Shown: positions 8,315-16,780 of the stretch, in pieces
How the letters are laid out: each line of letters opens with the position of its first letter
Position numbering within the stretch: the stretch's first letter is position 1
Source of the DNA: Streptosporangium lutulentum
GTDB lineage: Bacteria > Actinomycetota > Actinomycetes > Streptosporangiales > Streptosporangiaceae
DNA: 64,000 nucleotides
NCBI RefSeq assembly: GCF_030811455.1
Contig: NZ_JAUSQU010000001.1
Coordinates: 620,001 to 684,000 of the forward strand
Direction of reading: 5' to 3'
The notes under the pieces: generated by a model
Database searches by the model: none
Seen by the model: only the letters and a program-made list of their open reading frames with translations
What the model was told of the DNA's origin: nothing
Program-made: the position numbers and the translations under genes

Positions 8315-11300
8315 TCATGCGACGGCCTCCGGGTCGAGCCGGAACAGCTCGCGCAACTGGTCGGTGGACAGGTTCGTGATCCAGTCTTCGCCGGTGCCGA
8401 CCACGCTCTCGGCGAGGCTCTTCTTGCGTTCGATCATCTCGTCGATCCGCTCCTCCAGGGTGCCGACGCAGATGAACTTCCTGACCTGCACGTTTTTCGT
8501 CTGGCCGATCCGGAAGGCCCGGTCGGTCGCCTGGTTCTCCACGGCGGGGTTCCACCACCGGTCCACGTGGATCACGTGGTTGGCGGCGGTCAGGTTGAGG
8601 CCGGTCCCGGCGGCTTTGAGGGAGAGCAGGAACAGCATCGGCTCGTCGTCTTCCTGGAAGCGCTCCACCAGCGCGTCACGCCTCTTCTTGGGCAGCCCGC
8701 CGTGCAGCCACAGCACCGGCCGGTCCAGGTGGGCGGCCAGGTAGGGCTGCAGCAGGGAGCCGAACTCGGTGTACTGGGTGAAGATCAGGGCCTTGTCGCC
8801 CTCGTCGAGGATCTCCTCGGCCAGCTCCTCCAGCCGGGCCAGCTTCCCCGACCGTCCCGCCAGCCGCGACCCGTCCTTCAGCAGATGGGCGGGATGATTG
8901 CAGACCTGCTTCAACCGGGTCATCGTGGCCAGGACGTTGCCGCGCCGCTCGATGCCCTCACTGTCGTCGATCCTGCCCAGCATGTCCTCGACCACGGCCT
9001 GGTAGAGGGTGGCCTGTTCAGGTGTGAGGTTGCACCAGATCTTCATCTCCATCTTGTCCGGCAGGTCGGAGATGATCGACCGGTCGGTCTTGAGGCGCCG
9101 CAGCACGAACGGCCCGGTGGCCCGCTTCAGCGCGGCGGTCGCCGTCTCGTCGCCGTGCCGCTCGATCGGCTCCTGGTATCGCTGCCTGAACGCCCTGGCA
9201 GGGCCGAGCAGGCCGGGGTTGCAGAACTCCATGATCGACCAGAGCTCCGCCAGGTGGTTCTCCACCGGAGTGCCGGTCAGCGCGAACCTGCTCCTCGCGG
9301 GAAGCGACCGTACGGCCTGCGCCTGTTTGGCGGCACTGTTCTTGATGGCCTGTGCCTCGTCGCAGACGATCCTTGCCCAGGTGAGGCCCATCAGGGACTC
9401 CTGGTCCCGCAGGACGGTGCCGTACGTGGTGAGGACGAGATCCGCCCGCTCCACCCGCCGGGCCAGCTCCTCCTCGCGCAGCCGGGCGGCGCCGTGGTGC
9501 AGGTAGACGTCCAGGGATGGGGCGAACCTGGCGGTCTCCTTCTGCCAGTTGCTGAGCAGGGACATCGGGCACACCAGCAGCGTGGCTCCCGGCCGGGCGT
9601 CGTTCGCCGCGCGCTCGTTGAGAAGCAGCGACAAAGTTTGCGGGGTCTTACCCAGACCCATGTCGTCCGCAAGGACGCCACCGAGCCCGATGTCCGACAT
9701 GAAGCCGAGCCAGGACAGTCCGCGCTCCTGGTAAGGCCGGAGCGCGCCGTGGAAACCGGCCGGAGTCGTGACCGGTTCGAGGCGGCGGTCGGCCTCGCCG
9801 GACAGCAGGTCGCCGAGGAGGCCGTCGGCGTCCACCTCGACGATCGGCAACCCGTCGTCGTCGCCGTGGACGACCTCCCTGATCACCTCGCCGACCGTCA
9901 TCTCGCCCGACCGGCGTCTTTCGATCGCCTCCAGTGCGGCGCCGAGCTGCCGGTCGTCCAGCTCGACCCAGCGGCCTCGCATCCGGACCAGCGGCACCTT
10001 GAGCCTGGCCAGCTCGGTCAGTTCCTCCTCGCTGACCGTCTCGTCGCCGAGGGACAGGTCCATGCGGAAGTCGACGAGCTGGTGCAGCCCGAGTCCCTGG
10101 TCGGAGGCCGCCCCGGGACCGGTCTTCCTTGAGCGGGTCGTGAGTTTGAGCCCCAGCCTCGTCCTGCCGGCCCAGGCGGGCAACTGCACGCCGAACCCGG
10201 CCGACTGCAGGAGCGGGGCGGCCTGACGGAGAAATGTGAACGCGCCCGCCGTGTCGAGGACGAGCTCCGACGGCCGGGGATCACGCAGGGCCTCCTCCAA
10301 CTCGGGGTAGAGCCGCGTCGCACGGCCGAGACCCGCGAGCAGCGCCTCCTCGGGGCGTAGCGGGAGACCGGGAGCGGTCTCGCCCGCCCAGATGAGCCGT
10401 GCGGGCAGGGAGAGGCTCGGGTCCTCCGACGACTGGACGGAGAACTCCACCCGCCAGAGGGAACGATCCTCCGGCCGCACCGGGCGGCCTTCGTGCTCCG
10501 CGACGAGGTCGCCGCCCGATCCGGGCATGGAATCGGAAGGTTCGGGGTCGGACAGACGGAAGCACACCTTGGCGGGGCCGTCGAGCAGGTGCGCCGATCT
10601 GAACCACTCTCGCAGCGGCGTGGCCAGCGCGTCCGCCTCGGCTCGCGTCAGACCGGGAAGCGTGGCGGTCTCCCCGGTGAGGGCGACCATCCAGCGGTCC
10701 GCGAGGGGGCCGCGGGGTCCCGGCCGACGCCCGCCGAGCAGGCGATCGGGGAGCTTCTGCCGTACCGCCGCGTCGGTCAGGCCGGCCAGGGCCTCGATCA
10801 GCACGTGGGCCGAGGGCCGCTCCTCGGCGACGGCCCGGAAGACGGGAGGCGCCGCGGCGGCGAGATCGCGGAAGCGGACGGCGTAGGGACCGGTCAGCAC
10901 GGGACGCCACCGCGCCGCGTGGTCCTCGTTCTCGACGACGAGCTGGGGCAGCACCCGGCCGCCGCGGACCAGGTCGCGGGCGTACCTCGCGACGACGGTG
11001 AGATACCGCAGGGAGGCTCCCGGGATCGGCGCCCACGGGCCTTCACCGGAGGACTCGTCGGGTTCATTCGCCTCCGAGGGGAGGCCGGTCATCTCGTCGA
11101 CGGAGTCGAGCAGTCTCAGGGCCGAGCCGGGCTCGACCAGCAGGGCGGGCACCCGCCAGGAGCTGATCTTCGGCTGTCGTGCGGTGATCTCCATCCCGGA
11201 TTCGGGAGAGGGCAGAGGGCTTCGCGCCGAGCTCGGGAGGAGCAGGACGAGCTCTTCCGCGGCGGCTCCGGCCGCCGCCGCCGTCGCGGAGTCTCCCCAG

Positions 11301-11449
11301 ATCGACAGATCATCGGCCATGCTCGACGCCGAGGCCGCGAACGGATGCGGGCGGATCTTGGCACGGGTGGTGCCCGGGGCGGGATCGGCCGGATCCTCAG
11401 CCCAGAGCGCCAGCCTGTCACCGACCCAGGCCCCGTGAACCACCAGCAC
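8315..11449 (-). CDS. SNF2-family DEAD/DEAH-box helicase/ATPase
   Basis: 1044 residues from a GTG preceded by AGAAGG. The first ~530 residues are the SNF2-associated bacterial N-terminal domain. Helicase motifs follow: I (DDMGLGKTPQT, ~residue 595), II (CDEAQAIKN, ~696), III (LTGTPVENHLAELWS) and V-VI (GTGLNLTAANHVIHVDRWWNPAVENQATDRAFRIGQ, ~950-990). This is a DNA-translocating ATPase. The pairing with a SWIM protein is common in actinobacteria and points to a joint role in DNA-protein remodelling or repair. Frames upstream of 11449 are open but lack protein-like composition, and the GTG has the ribosome binding site. Confidence 0.92.
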   Translation of the reverse strand: MLVVHGAWVGDRLALWAEDPADPAPGTTRAKIRPHPFAASASSMADDLSIWGDSATAAAAGAAAEELVLLLPSSARSPLPSPESGMEITARQPKISSWRVPALLVEPGSALRLLDSVDEMTGLPSEANEPDESSGEGPWAPIPGASLRYLTVVARYARDLVRGGRVLPQLVVENEDHAARWRPVLTGPYAVRFRDLAAAAPPVFRAVAEERPSAHVLIEALAGLTDAAVRQKLPDRLLGGRRPGPRGPLADRWMVALTGETATLPGLTRAEADALATPLREWFRSAHLLDGPAKVCFRLSDPEPSDSMPGSGGDLVAEHEGRPVRPEDRSLWRVEFSVQSSEDPSLSLPARLIWAGETAPGLPLRPEEALLAGLGRATRLYPELEEALRDPRPSELVLDTAGAFTFLRQAAPLLQSAGFGVQLPAWAGRTRLGLKLTTRSRKTGPGAASDQGLGLHQLVDFRMDLSLGDETVSEEELTELARLKVPLVRMRGRWVELDDRQLGAALEAIERRRSGEMTVGEVIREVVHGDDDGLPIVEVDADGLLGDLLSGEADRRLEPVTTPAGFHGALRPYQERGLSWLGFMSDIGLGGVLADDMGLGKTPQTLSLLLNERAANDARPGATLLVCPMSLLSNWQKETARFAPSLDVYLHHGAARLREEELARRVERADLVLTTYGTVLRDQESLMGLTWARIVCDEAQAIKNSAAKQAQAVRSLPARSRFALTGTPVENHLAELWSIMEFCNPGLLGPARAFRQRYQEPIERHGDETATAALKRATGPFVLRRLKTDRSIISDLPDKMEMKIWCNLTPEQATLYQAVVEDMLGRIDDSEGIERRGNVLATMTRLKQVCNHPAHLLKDGSRLAGRSGKLARLEELAEEILDEGDKALIFTQYTEFGSLLQPYLAAHLDRPVLWLHGGLPKKRRDALVERFQEDDEPMLFLLSLKAAGTGLNLTAANHVIHVDRWWNPAVENQATDRAFRIGQTKNVQVRKFICVGTLEERIDEMIERKKSLAESVVGTGEDWITNLSTDQLRELFRLDPEAVA

Positions 11450-11737
11450 CGTCGCACCCTTCTCTCGTCGGCGAAAACCGTAACAGCCGAGAAGTGGCGG
11501 GCGCAGCCACCTTGGGTCTCCGCGCCGGGGACCAGGTGCCCGCGGCGTTCCGGGAAGGCTCGGCCCTCGAGGCGCGTCGCCGCCGCGCCAGCCTCTCGTA
11601 TCCCCGGTGAACGCCACATCCTGAGCGGGGACGCCTACCCATGACGGATGCCGTCAAAACGGTACGACCGTGGCTCCCGGCCGGAGGTTCGGCGGCGTGC
11701 CGAGACCCGGCGGGGGACGGAGACTACGCTGGAACGC

Positions 11738-12925
11738 GTGAATGATCCTCTGGTGGCGCGGATGCGCGAGTTCGGCACGACCATCTTCGCCGAGATGTCG
11801 GCGCTGGCCGTGCGGACCGGTTCGATCAACCTGGGGCAGGGCTTCCCCGACACCGACGGTCCGGCCGCGATGCTGGAGCACGCGGTGTCGGCGATCCGGG
11901 ACGGCTTCAACCAGTACCCGCCGGGCCCCGGAGTCCCCGAGCTGCGCCAGGCCGTGTCCGAGCACCGCAAGGCTCACTACGGCCTCGACTACGACCCCGA
12001 CGGGGAGGTCCTCGTCACCGTCGGCGCCACCGAGGCCGTCGCGGCGGCGATCCTGGCGCTGTGCGAGCCGGGCGACGAGGTGATCGCCTTCGAGCCGTAC
12101 TACGACTCCTACGCCGCCTCCGCCGCCCTGGCCGGAGCCGTGCTCCGGCCGGTCACCCTGCGCCCGGTCGAGGGCCGGTTCGCCTTCGATCCCGCGGAGC
12201 TGCGCGCGGCCGCCGGCCCGCGCACCCGGGCGATCCTGGTCAACTCCCCGCACAACCCCACGGGCACGGTCTTCACCCGCGCGGAGCTGGAGGAGATCGC
12301 CCTCCTCTGCCAGGAGCGCGACCTGATCGCCGTCACCGACGAGGTCTACGAACACCTCACCTTCGACGGCGTCGAGCACATCCCCCTGGCCACCCTTCCG
12401 GGCATGCGCGACCGCACCGTGATGATCTCCTCCGCGGGCAAGACCTTCTCGGTCACCGGCTGGAAGACGGGCTGGATCTGCGCCCCGCCCGAGTTCGTCC
12501 GCGCGGTCCAGACCGTCAAGCAGTTCCTCACCTTCACCGCCGCCGCGCCCTGGCAGCTCGCCGTCTCGTACGGCCTGCGCCACGAGCTCGACTGGATCTC
12601 CTCCCTCCGCGCCGGCCTGGAGTCCAAGCGCGACCGCCTGATGACGGGGCTGTCCGCGGCGGGGTTCGAGGTCTACCGCCCCGCGGGCACCTACTTCGTC
12701 CAGACCGACATCCGCCCCCTCGGCTTCACCGACGGTCTCGCCCTCACCCGCGAGCTCCCGTCCCTGGCGGGCGTGGTCGCCATCCCCACGCAGGTCTTCT
12801 ACGCCCACCCCGAGCGCGGAAGCCACTTCGTCCGCTTCGCCTTCTGCAAGAAGGACGAGGTCATCGACGAGGCCGTGAGCCGCCTGACCCGGCTCGGCGG
12901 CGGCGCCCGCTCCACCGGGCGATGA
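11738..12925 (+). CDS. PLP-dependent class I/II aminotransferase (DapC/YbdL-like)
   Basis: 395 residues from GTG. Signatures: substrate/PLP region INLGQGFPDTDGP, NSPHNPTGTVF, DEVYEHLTFDG, and the Schiff-base lysine Lys235 in SSAGKTFSVTGWKTGW. The fold type I subgroup fits the enzymes annotated as N-succinyldiaminopimelate aminotransferase, methionine aminotransferase (YbdL) or kynurenine aminotransferase; these cannot be separated by eye. It transfers an amino group between an amino acid and an alpha-keto acid in the cytoplasm. Start choice: upstream in-frame codons are Arg-rich and atypical, while family members begin near VNDPLVARMREFGTTIF. Divergent from the SNF2 gene across 288 bp. Confidence 0.9.
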   Translation: MNDPLVARMREFGTTIFAEMSALAVRTGSINLGQGFPDTDGPAAMLEHAVSAIRDGFNQYPPGPGVPELRQAVSEHRKAHYGLDYDPDGEVLVTVGATEAVAAAILALCEPGDEVIAFEPYYDSYAASAALAGAVLRPVTLRPVEGRFAFDPAELRAAAGPRTRAILVNSPHNPTGTVFTRAELEEIALLCQERDLIAVTDEVYEHLTFDGVEHIPLATLPGMRDRTVMISSAGKTFSVTGWKTGWICAPPEFVRAVQTVKQFLTFTAAAPWQLAVSYGLRHELDWISSLRAGLESKRDRLMTGLSAAGFEVYRPAGTYFVQTDIRPLGFTDGLALTRELPSLAGVVAIPTQVFYAHPERGSHFVRFAFCKKDEVIDEAVSRLTRLGGGARSTGR

Positions 12926-13042
12926 GGGGGCCGGTCGCCCCGTCCGGCCACCGCCGGGAGAAGGCCGGGCGCCGCCTCCGGTGAGGACGGCGACCCGGGT
13001 GACCCGCCGGGGACGACGACGGCCGACCGGCCACAGTTTTGA

Positions 13043-13056
13043 ACGGCATATGCCGT
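13043..13056. promoter_or_regulatory. 14-bp perfect palindrome upstream of GNAT gene
   Basis: ACGGCATATGCCGT, 48 bp before the GNAT start codon, in the otherwise featureless gap after the aminotransferase. It is a candidate regulator binding site; the protein is unknown. Confidence 0.35.
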
Positions 13057-13103
13057 GACCTGGGCCGTAATCGGGTGGTACCGATCGGCGGGGTGTTGCT
13101 TGG

Positions 13104-13979
13104 ATGATCGGTATGGCTTCCGTGAGATCCGGCGATCGCTCTGAGCGAGTCCTGCTGGACCGGCTTGAGCAGTACTACGACGAGGTCCCGCGCGGCGGCG
13201 CCCGCGCGGAGCGCCACGGGCCGTTCACGTTGTTCGTGCGGGAGGGCGAGGGCTGGCCGTTCTACGCGCGGCCGGCCCGGGAGTGGCGCGGGGCCGTGAG
13301 CGTCGCCGACGTGGCCCCGGTGCGGGCCCGGCAGCGCGAGCTCGGGGTTCCCGAGAGCTTCGAGTGGGTCGCCGAGACCTCGCCCGCGCTGAGGCCCGCG
13401 ATCGAGGAGTCGGGGCTCGCGGTCCACGAGCATCCCCTGATGGTGCTCGACGAGGACGCGGCGACACCGGAGAGGGACGAGCCTCCGGAGGGAGCGTCCG
13501 TACGGATCCTGGGTCCGGACGACCCGGCGCTCCCCTCGGCGCTGGCCGTTCCCCACCTGGCCTTCGCGGAGCCCGGGACGGGCATCGGCGTGGCAGGCCC
13601 GGCGGAGCTGGCCGCCGCGGCGGCGACCCGCGCCGGCGACGGCTCGGTCGGACGCGCCGTCGCGCGCCTCCTGGCGGGACGGACGGTGATCGCCGCGGCC
13701 GTGAAGGACGGAATGGCGCTCTGCGCGGGCCAGCACCAGCCGGTCGGGACGGTCAGCGAGATCGTCGGCGTCGGGACGCTTCCCACCGCTCGACGGCGGG
13801 GCCTCGGGCTCGCGGTCACCGCCGCGCTGGTGGCGGACGCCCGATCGCGAGGGGTGAGGATCGTCTTCCTGTCCGCCGGCGACGACGACGTCGCCCGGAT
13901 GTACGCCCGGATCGGGTTCCGCCGCGTCGGCACCGCGCTGATCGCGGACTGTCCCGAGGGACCGTATCTCGCCGGGTGA
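13104..13979 (+). CDS. GNAT-family N-acetyltransferase
   Basis: 291 residues; an alternative ATG is three codons in. The C-terminal half (about 130-290) is a GNAT domain with the acetyl-CoA binding motif A, EIVGVGTLPTARRRGLGLAVTAALVADARSRGV (R/QxxGxG/A form), followed by LSAGDDDVARMYARIGFRRVGT. The N-terminal half is a second, poorly conserved domain with PFTLFVREGEGWPFYARP, as in two-domain actinobacterial GNAT proteins. Substrate unknown. A monocistronic unit by spacing. Confidence 0.87.
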   Translation: MIGMASVRSGDRSERVLLDRLEQYYDEVPRGGARAERHGPFTLFVREGEGWPFYARPAREWRGAVSVADVAPVRARQRELGVPESFEWVAETSPALRPAIEESGLAVHEHPLMVLDEDAATPERDEPPEGASVRILGPDDPALPSALAVPHLAFAEPGTGIGVAGPAELAAAAATRAGDGSVGRAVARLLAGRTVIAAAVKDGMALCAGQHQPVGTVSEIVGVGTLPTARRRGLGLAVTAALVADARSRGVRIVFLSAGDDDVARMYARIGFRRVGTALIADCPEGPYLAG

Positions 13980-14188
13980 CCCGGGGAAGGCCGGGCGGGA
14001 CGGTCCGGGGGTCCGTCCTCGCCTCGGCCGGGGCCGTTTCCGAAGGGAAAGGCAACTTACCGATCGCTTTACTCACTCAAAGTGACCGCCTGCTTACTAA
14101 TATGCATTTTGGGGTATTTCGGTTTACGGGCCTTCGGGTCCGTTCTTGTCCGCGGCGCAAAGGCGCCACCGCGTAACCGGGGGATTCC

Positions 14189-14569
14189 ATGGCATTCGAC
14201 AAGTTCCTAGAGCGGCTCATCCCTGACGAGGGGATCCGCAACATGGTCCAATCATTCCTCTCCCCAGACGACGAGAGCGGCTCCGGCAAGGGCGGCGGGC
14301 CCGCCAAAACGGTCGAGCAGCTCAAGAACGGTGGCCTGGAAGAGCACACGAAGTCCTGGGTCGGCACCGGTCCCAACAAGCAGCTGACCGAGGAGGAGCT
14401 GAAGGGCGCCATCGACCAGGCCGACCTCAGGCGAATCGCTCAGAGGGCGAACATGTCGGAGCAGGAGGTGCTCGTGGCTCTCGTGAGCTTCCTGCCCGAG
14501 GTGGTCGACAAGGCCACGCCCAACGGAAGCATGAAGGACCTTCGCAACATGTCTTCCGGCATGTCCTGA
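14189..14569 (+). CDS. YidB-like (DUF937) small protein
   Basis: 126 residues, ATG. The segment LKNGGLEEHTKSWVGTGPNKQLTEEELKGAID matches the YidB family hallmark (GLGDxxxSWVGTGxN). The C-terminus is predicted helical. YidB proteins are widespread, cytoplasmic and of unclear function. It stands alone behind an unusually AT-rich 200-bp leader (14040-14140), where its promoter should lie, and a strong hairpin follows it. Confidence 0.82.
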   Translation: MAFDKFLERLIPDEGIRNMVQSFLSPDDESGSGKGGGPAKTVEQLKNGGLEEHTKSWVGTGPNKQLTEEELKGAIDQADLRRIAQRANMSEQEVLVALVSFLPEVVDKATPNGSMKDLRNMSSGMS

Positions 14570-14599
14570 TCGCAGGTGGCCGGTACGAAGACGACGAGG

Positions 14600-14632
14600 G
14601 GCCGGGCGGGTGCGATCGACTCCCGCCCGGCC
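14600..14632 (+). terminator. Terminator hairpin after YidB-like gene
   Basis: GGCCGGGCGGG (14600-14610) and CCCGCCCGGCC (14622-14632) form a perfect 11-bp stem with an 11-nt loop. It lies between two convergent genes and may serve both. Confidence 0.65.
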
Positions 14633-14695
14633 ACGGGGCCGTGGACGTCCGGCCGGTGGCGGTCTTCGAGGTCCGCCCGGGGGTGCGGGGATCGC

Positions 14696-15592
14696 TCAGG
14701 CGGAGACGATCCGGCACGCCGCGCCGGGCACGTGGTCGACCTGCAGCGTGGTGTGGTCGATGTGGAACCGCTCGTGCAGCAGATCGGCCAGCTCGCGGCG
14801 GACCCGGTGGCAGTCGCCGCCGGGCTCGACGATCACGTGTGCGGACAGTGCGGGAAAGCCGCTGGTCACGGTCCACACGTGCAGGTCCTCGACGGCGGTG
14901 ACCCCGGAATGGGCGACGATCACGGCGCTCACCTCGGCCGGATGGACGCCGGCGGGCGCGGCCTCGAACAGGATGCGTCCGGCGTCGCGCAGCAGGGCGT
15001 AGGCGGCCTTGGCCATCAGGGCGGCGACGATCAGGGCGGCGACCGCGTCGGCCCTGCCCCAGCCGGTGAGCCAGATGACGGCGCCCGCGATCGCGGTGGC
15101 GACGAAGGCGTACATGTCGTTGAGGATGTGCTGGAACGCGCCCTCCACGTTGAGGCTGCTCCGGTCGGCCCTGGCGATGAGCCACGCGGCGGCGGCGTTG
15201 ACCGCGATCCCGGCGAGAGCGGTACCGAAGACCAGGGCGCCCTTGACCTCGGGCGGTTCGATGAGCCGCCGGACGCCCTCGTAGACGAAGTAGACGACGA
15301 GCACCACGAAGGTCAGCCCGTTGATCGCCGCGGAGAGGATCTCGGCGCGCTTCCAGCCGAACGTGTACGCGCCCCGGGCGGGGCGGGCGGACATGGTGAT
15401 CGCGACCAGTGCGAGCGCTATGGAGGCGGCGTCGGTGAGCATGTGCCCGGCGTCGGAGATCAACGCGATGGAGTTGGCGACGACGCCGACGACGACCTCG
15501 GCCGCCATGAAGACGACCAGCAGGACGAGCGCCGCCGCCAGGTGGCGGCGACTGGAGTTCGCGCTGTGCCCGTGACCGTGTCCGTGACCCAT
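14696..15592 (-). CDS. Cation diffusion facilitator (CzcD/ZitB-like zinc/divalent metal efflux)
   Basis: 298 residues from the ATG of MGHGHGHGH. A His-rich N-terminus is followed by six transmembrane helices. The metal site residues are visible in TM2 (SDAGHMLTDAASIALAL, HxxxD) and TM5 (HILNDMYAFVATAIAG, HxxxD), and the cytoplasmic C-terminal domain has VHPAEVSAVIVAHSGVTAVEDLHVWTV and HIDHTTLQVDH. It exports Zn2+ or a similar ion by proton antiport. An ATG at 15604 and one at 15631 are also in frame; the latter lies inside an ArsR-like inverted repeat, so a downstream start is preferred. Confidence 0.9.
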   Translation of the reverse strand: MGHGHGHGHSANSSRRHLAAALVLLVVFMAAEVVVGVVANSIALISDAGHMLTDAASIALALVAITMSARPARGAYTFGWKRAEILSAAINGLTFVVLVVYFVYEGVRRLIEPPEVKGALVFGTALAGIAVNAAAAWLIARADRSSLNVEGAFQHILNDMYAFVATAIAGAVIWLTGWGRADAVAALIVAALMAKAAYALLRDAGRILFEAAPAGVHPAEVSAVIVAHSGVTAVEDLHVWTVTSGFPALSAHVIVEPGGDCHRVRRELADLLHERFHIDHTTLQVDHVPGAACRIVSA

Positions 15593-15612
15593 CGCAAGAT
15601 CCATCTCTCTAA

Positions 15613-15630
15613 CATCTGAACAGATGCTCA
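15613..15630 (-). promoter_or_regulatory. ArsR/SmtB-like inverted repeat upstream of metal efflux gene
   Basis: CATCTG-AA-CAGATG (15613-15626) overlaps TGAACAGATGCTCA (15617-15630), an imperfect TGAxCA/TGxTCA repeat of the kind bound by ArsR/SmtB metal sensors. An AT-rich flank (ATATATTACG) adjoins it. The position just before the efflux gene fits metal-responsive derepression. No arsR gene is in the window. Confidence 0.45.
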
Positions 15631-15847
15631 TATATTACGTGGGGCGCGCCCGGCAAGGCAAGATCTCGCCCGTTCACGCGAAGGCAAAGCGGAGGGGAGG
15701 GCGGGGCGCCGGGCGCCTGGCCGGTGGGTTCTGTCGAAGAACAGGCGTGCCTTGGGCAAAGAGTGCCCATGAGCCGGGCCGGGCGGCCCGTTAACGTCGC
15801 CCGTGTGGGTGAAGGAATGAGACCGACGGACTGAGCAGGGGGATCGG

Positions 15848-16756
15848 TTGGGTGAGCGAGTACTGATCGCGCTCGGGGGCAACGCGATGACGGCCCCCGA
15901 CGGAAGCGCGTCTCCTGGAGATCAGCGCCGCGCGGTCGAGGACGCGATGCGCCATGTCACCATGCTGATCGCGGCCGGTCACCAGGTGACCCTCACCCAC
16001 GGCAACGGCCCCCAGGTCGGCAACCTGGTCCTGAAGAACCAGATCTCGGCCGACGTCGTGCCCCCGGTGCCGCTCGACTGGTGCGGCGCCCAGACCCAGG
16101 CCACGATCGGCACGCTCATCCTCAACGCGCTCGACGGCCGCGCCGTCGTCGTGGTGACCCGGACGCTCGTCGACCCCGGCGATCCGGCCTTCCAGGATCC
16201 GGTCAAACCGATCGGCCGCTACTTCACCGAGGCGGAGGCCCGCCGGTTCGAGAAGCTCGGCGAGACCTGGCGCCGGTTCGACCGGGGCTGGCGCCGGGTG
16301 GTGGCCTCCCCCGAACCGCTGGAGATCCTCGACGCGCCCGCGGTGGCCGCGCTGGTGGCCGCCGGATTCACCGTCGTGGCCGCGGGCGGCGGGGGAGTGC
16401 CCGTGGCCCGCGACGGCGGCGGGCGGCTGCGCGGAGTCGAGGCCGTGATCGACAAGGACCTGGCCGCCGCGGTGCTGGCGCACGCCGTACAGGCCACGAC
16501 CATGGTCATCGCCACCGACGTGCCGCAGGCCGTCGTCGGATTCGGCACGGCCGACGCCCGGCCCATCGGCCACATCACCGCGGCCGAACTGCGCGTGCTG
16601 CACGCCGCCGGGTATTTCGCCGGGGGCAGCATGGGCCCGAAGGTCGAGGCCGCGCTGCGTTTCGTCGAGCAGGGCGGCGAGCGATCGGTGATCACCTCCC
16701 TTGAGGCCATCGGGGCGGCGGTCGCCGGAGAGGCCGGAACCGTGGTGCGAAAGTGA
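15848..16756 (+). CDS. arcC: Carbamate kinase
   Basis: 302 residues from a TTG that follows AGGGGG by 5-6 nt. Amino acid kinase fold: ALGGNAMT at the N-terminus, LTHGNGPQVGNL, DWCGAQTQATIGTLI, AAGGGGVPVARDGGG, VIDKDLAAAVLA and FAGGSMGPKVEAA are all carbamate kinase signatures. It makes ATP from carbamoyl phosphate and ADP, releasing carbamate (to NH3 and CO2). It is the first gene of a two-gene unit with a ring-opening amidohydrolase 24 bp downstream, which suggests use of a nitrogen heterocycle rather than the arginine deiminase pathway; no arcA or arcB is nearby. Confidence 0.92.
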   Translation: MGERVLIALGGNAMTAPDGSASPGDQRRAVEDAMRHVTMLIAAGHQVTLTHGNGPQVGNLVLKNQISADVVPPVPLDWCGAQTQATIGTLILNALDGRAVVVVTRTLVDPGDPAFQDPVKPIGRYFTEAEARRFEKLGETWRRFDRGWRRVVASPEPLEILDAPAVAALVAAGFTVVAAGGGGVPVARDGGGRLRGVEAVIDKDLAAAVLAHAVQATTMVIATDVPQAVVGFGTADARPIGHITAAELRVLHAAGYFAGGSMGPKVEAALRFVEQGGERSVITSLEAIGAAVAGEAGTVVRK

Positions 16757-16780
16757 CAGTGAACACAAGGAGATCGAAAG

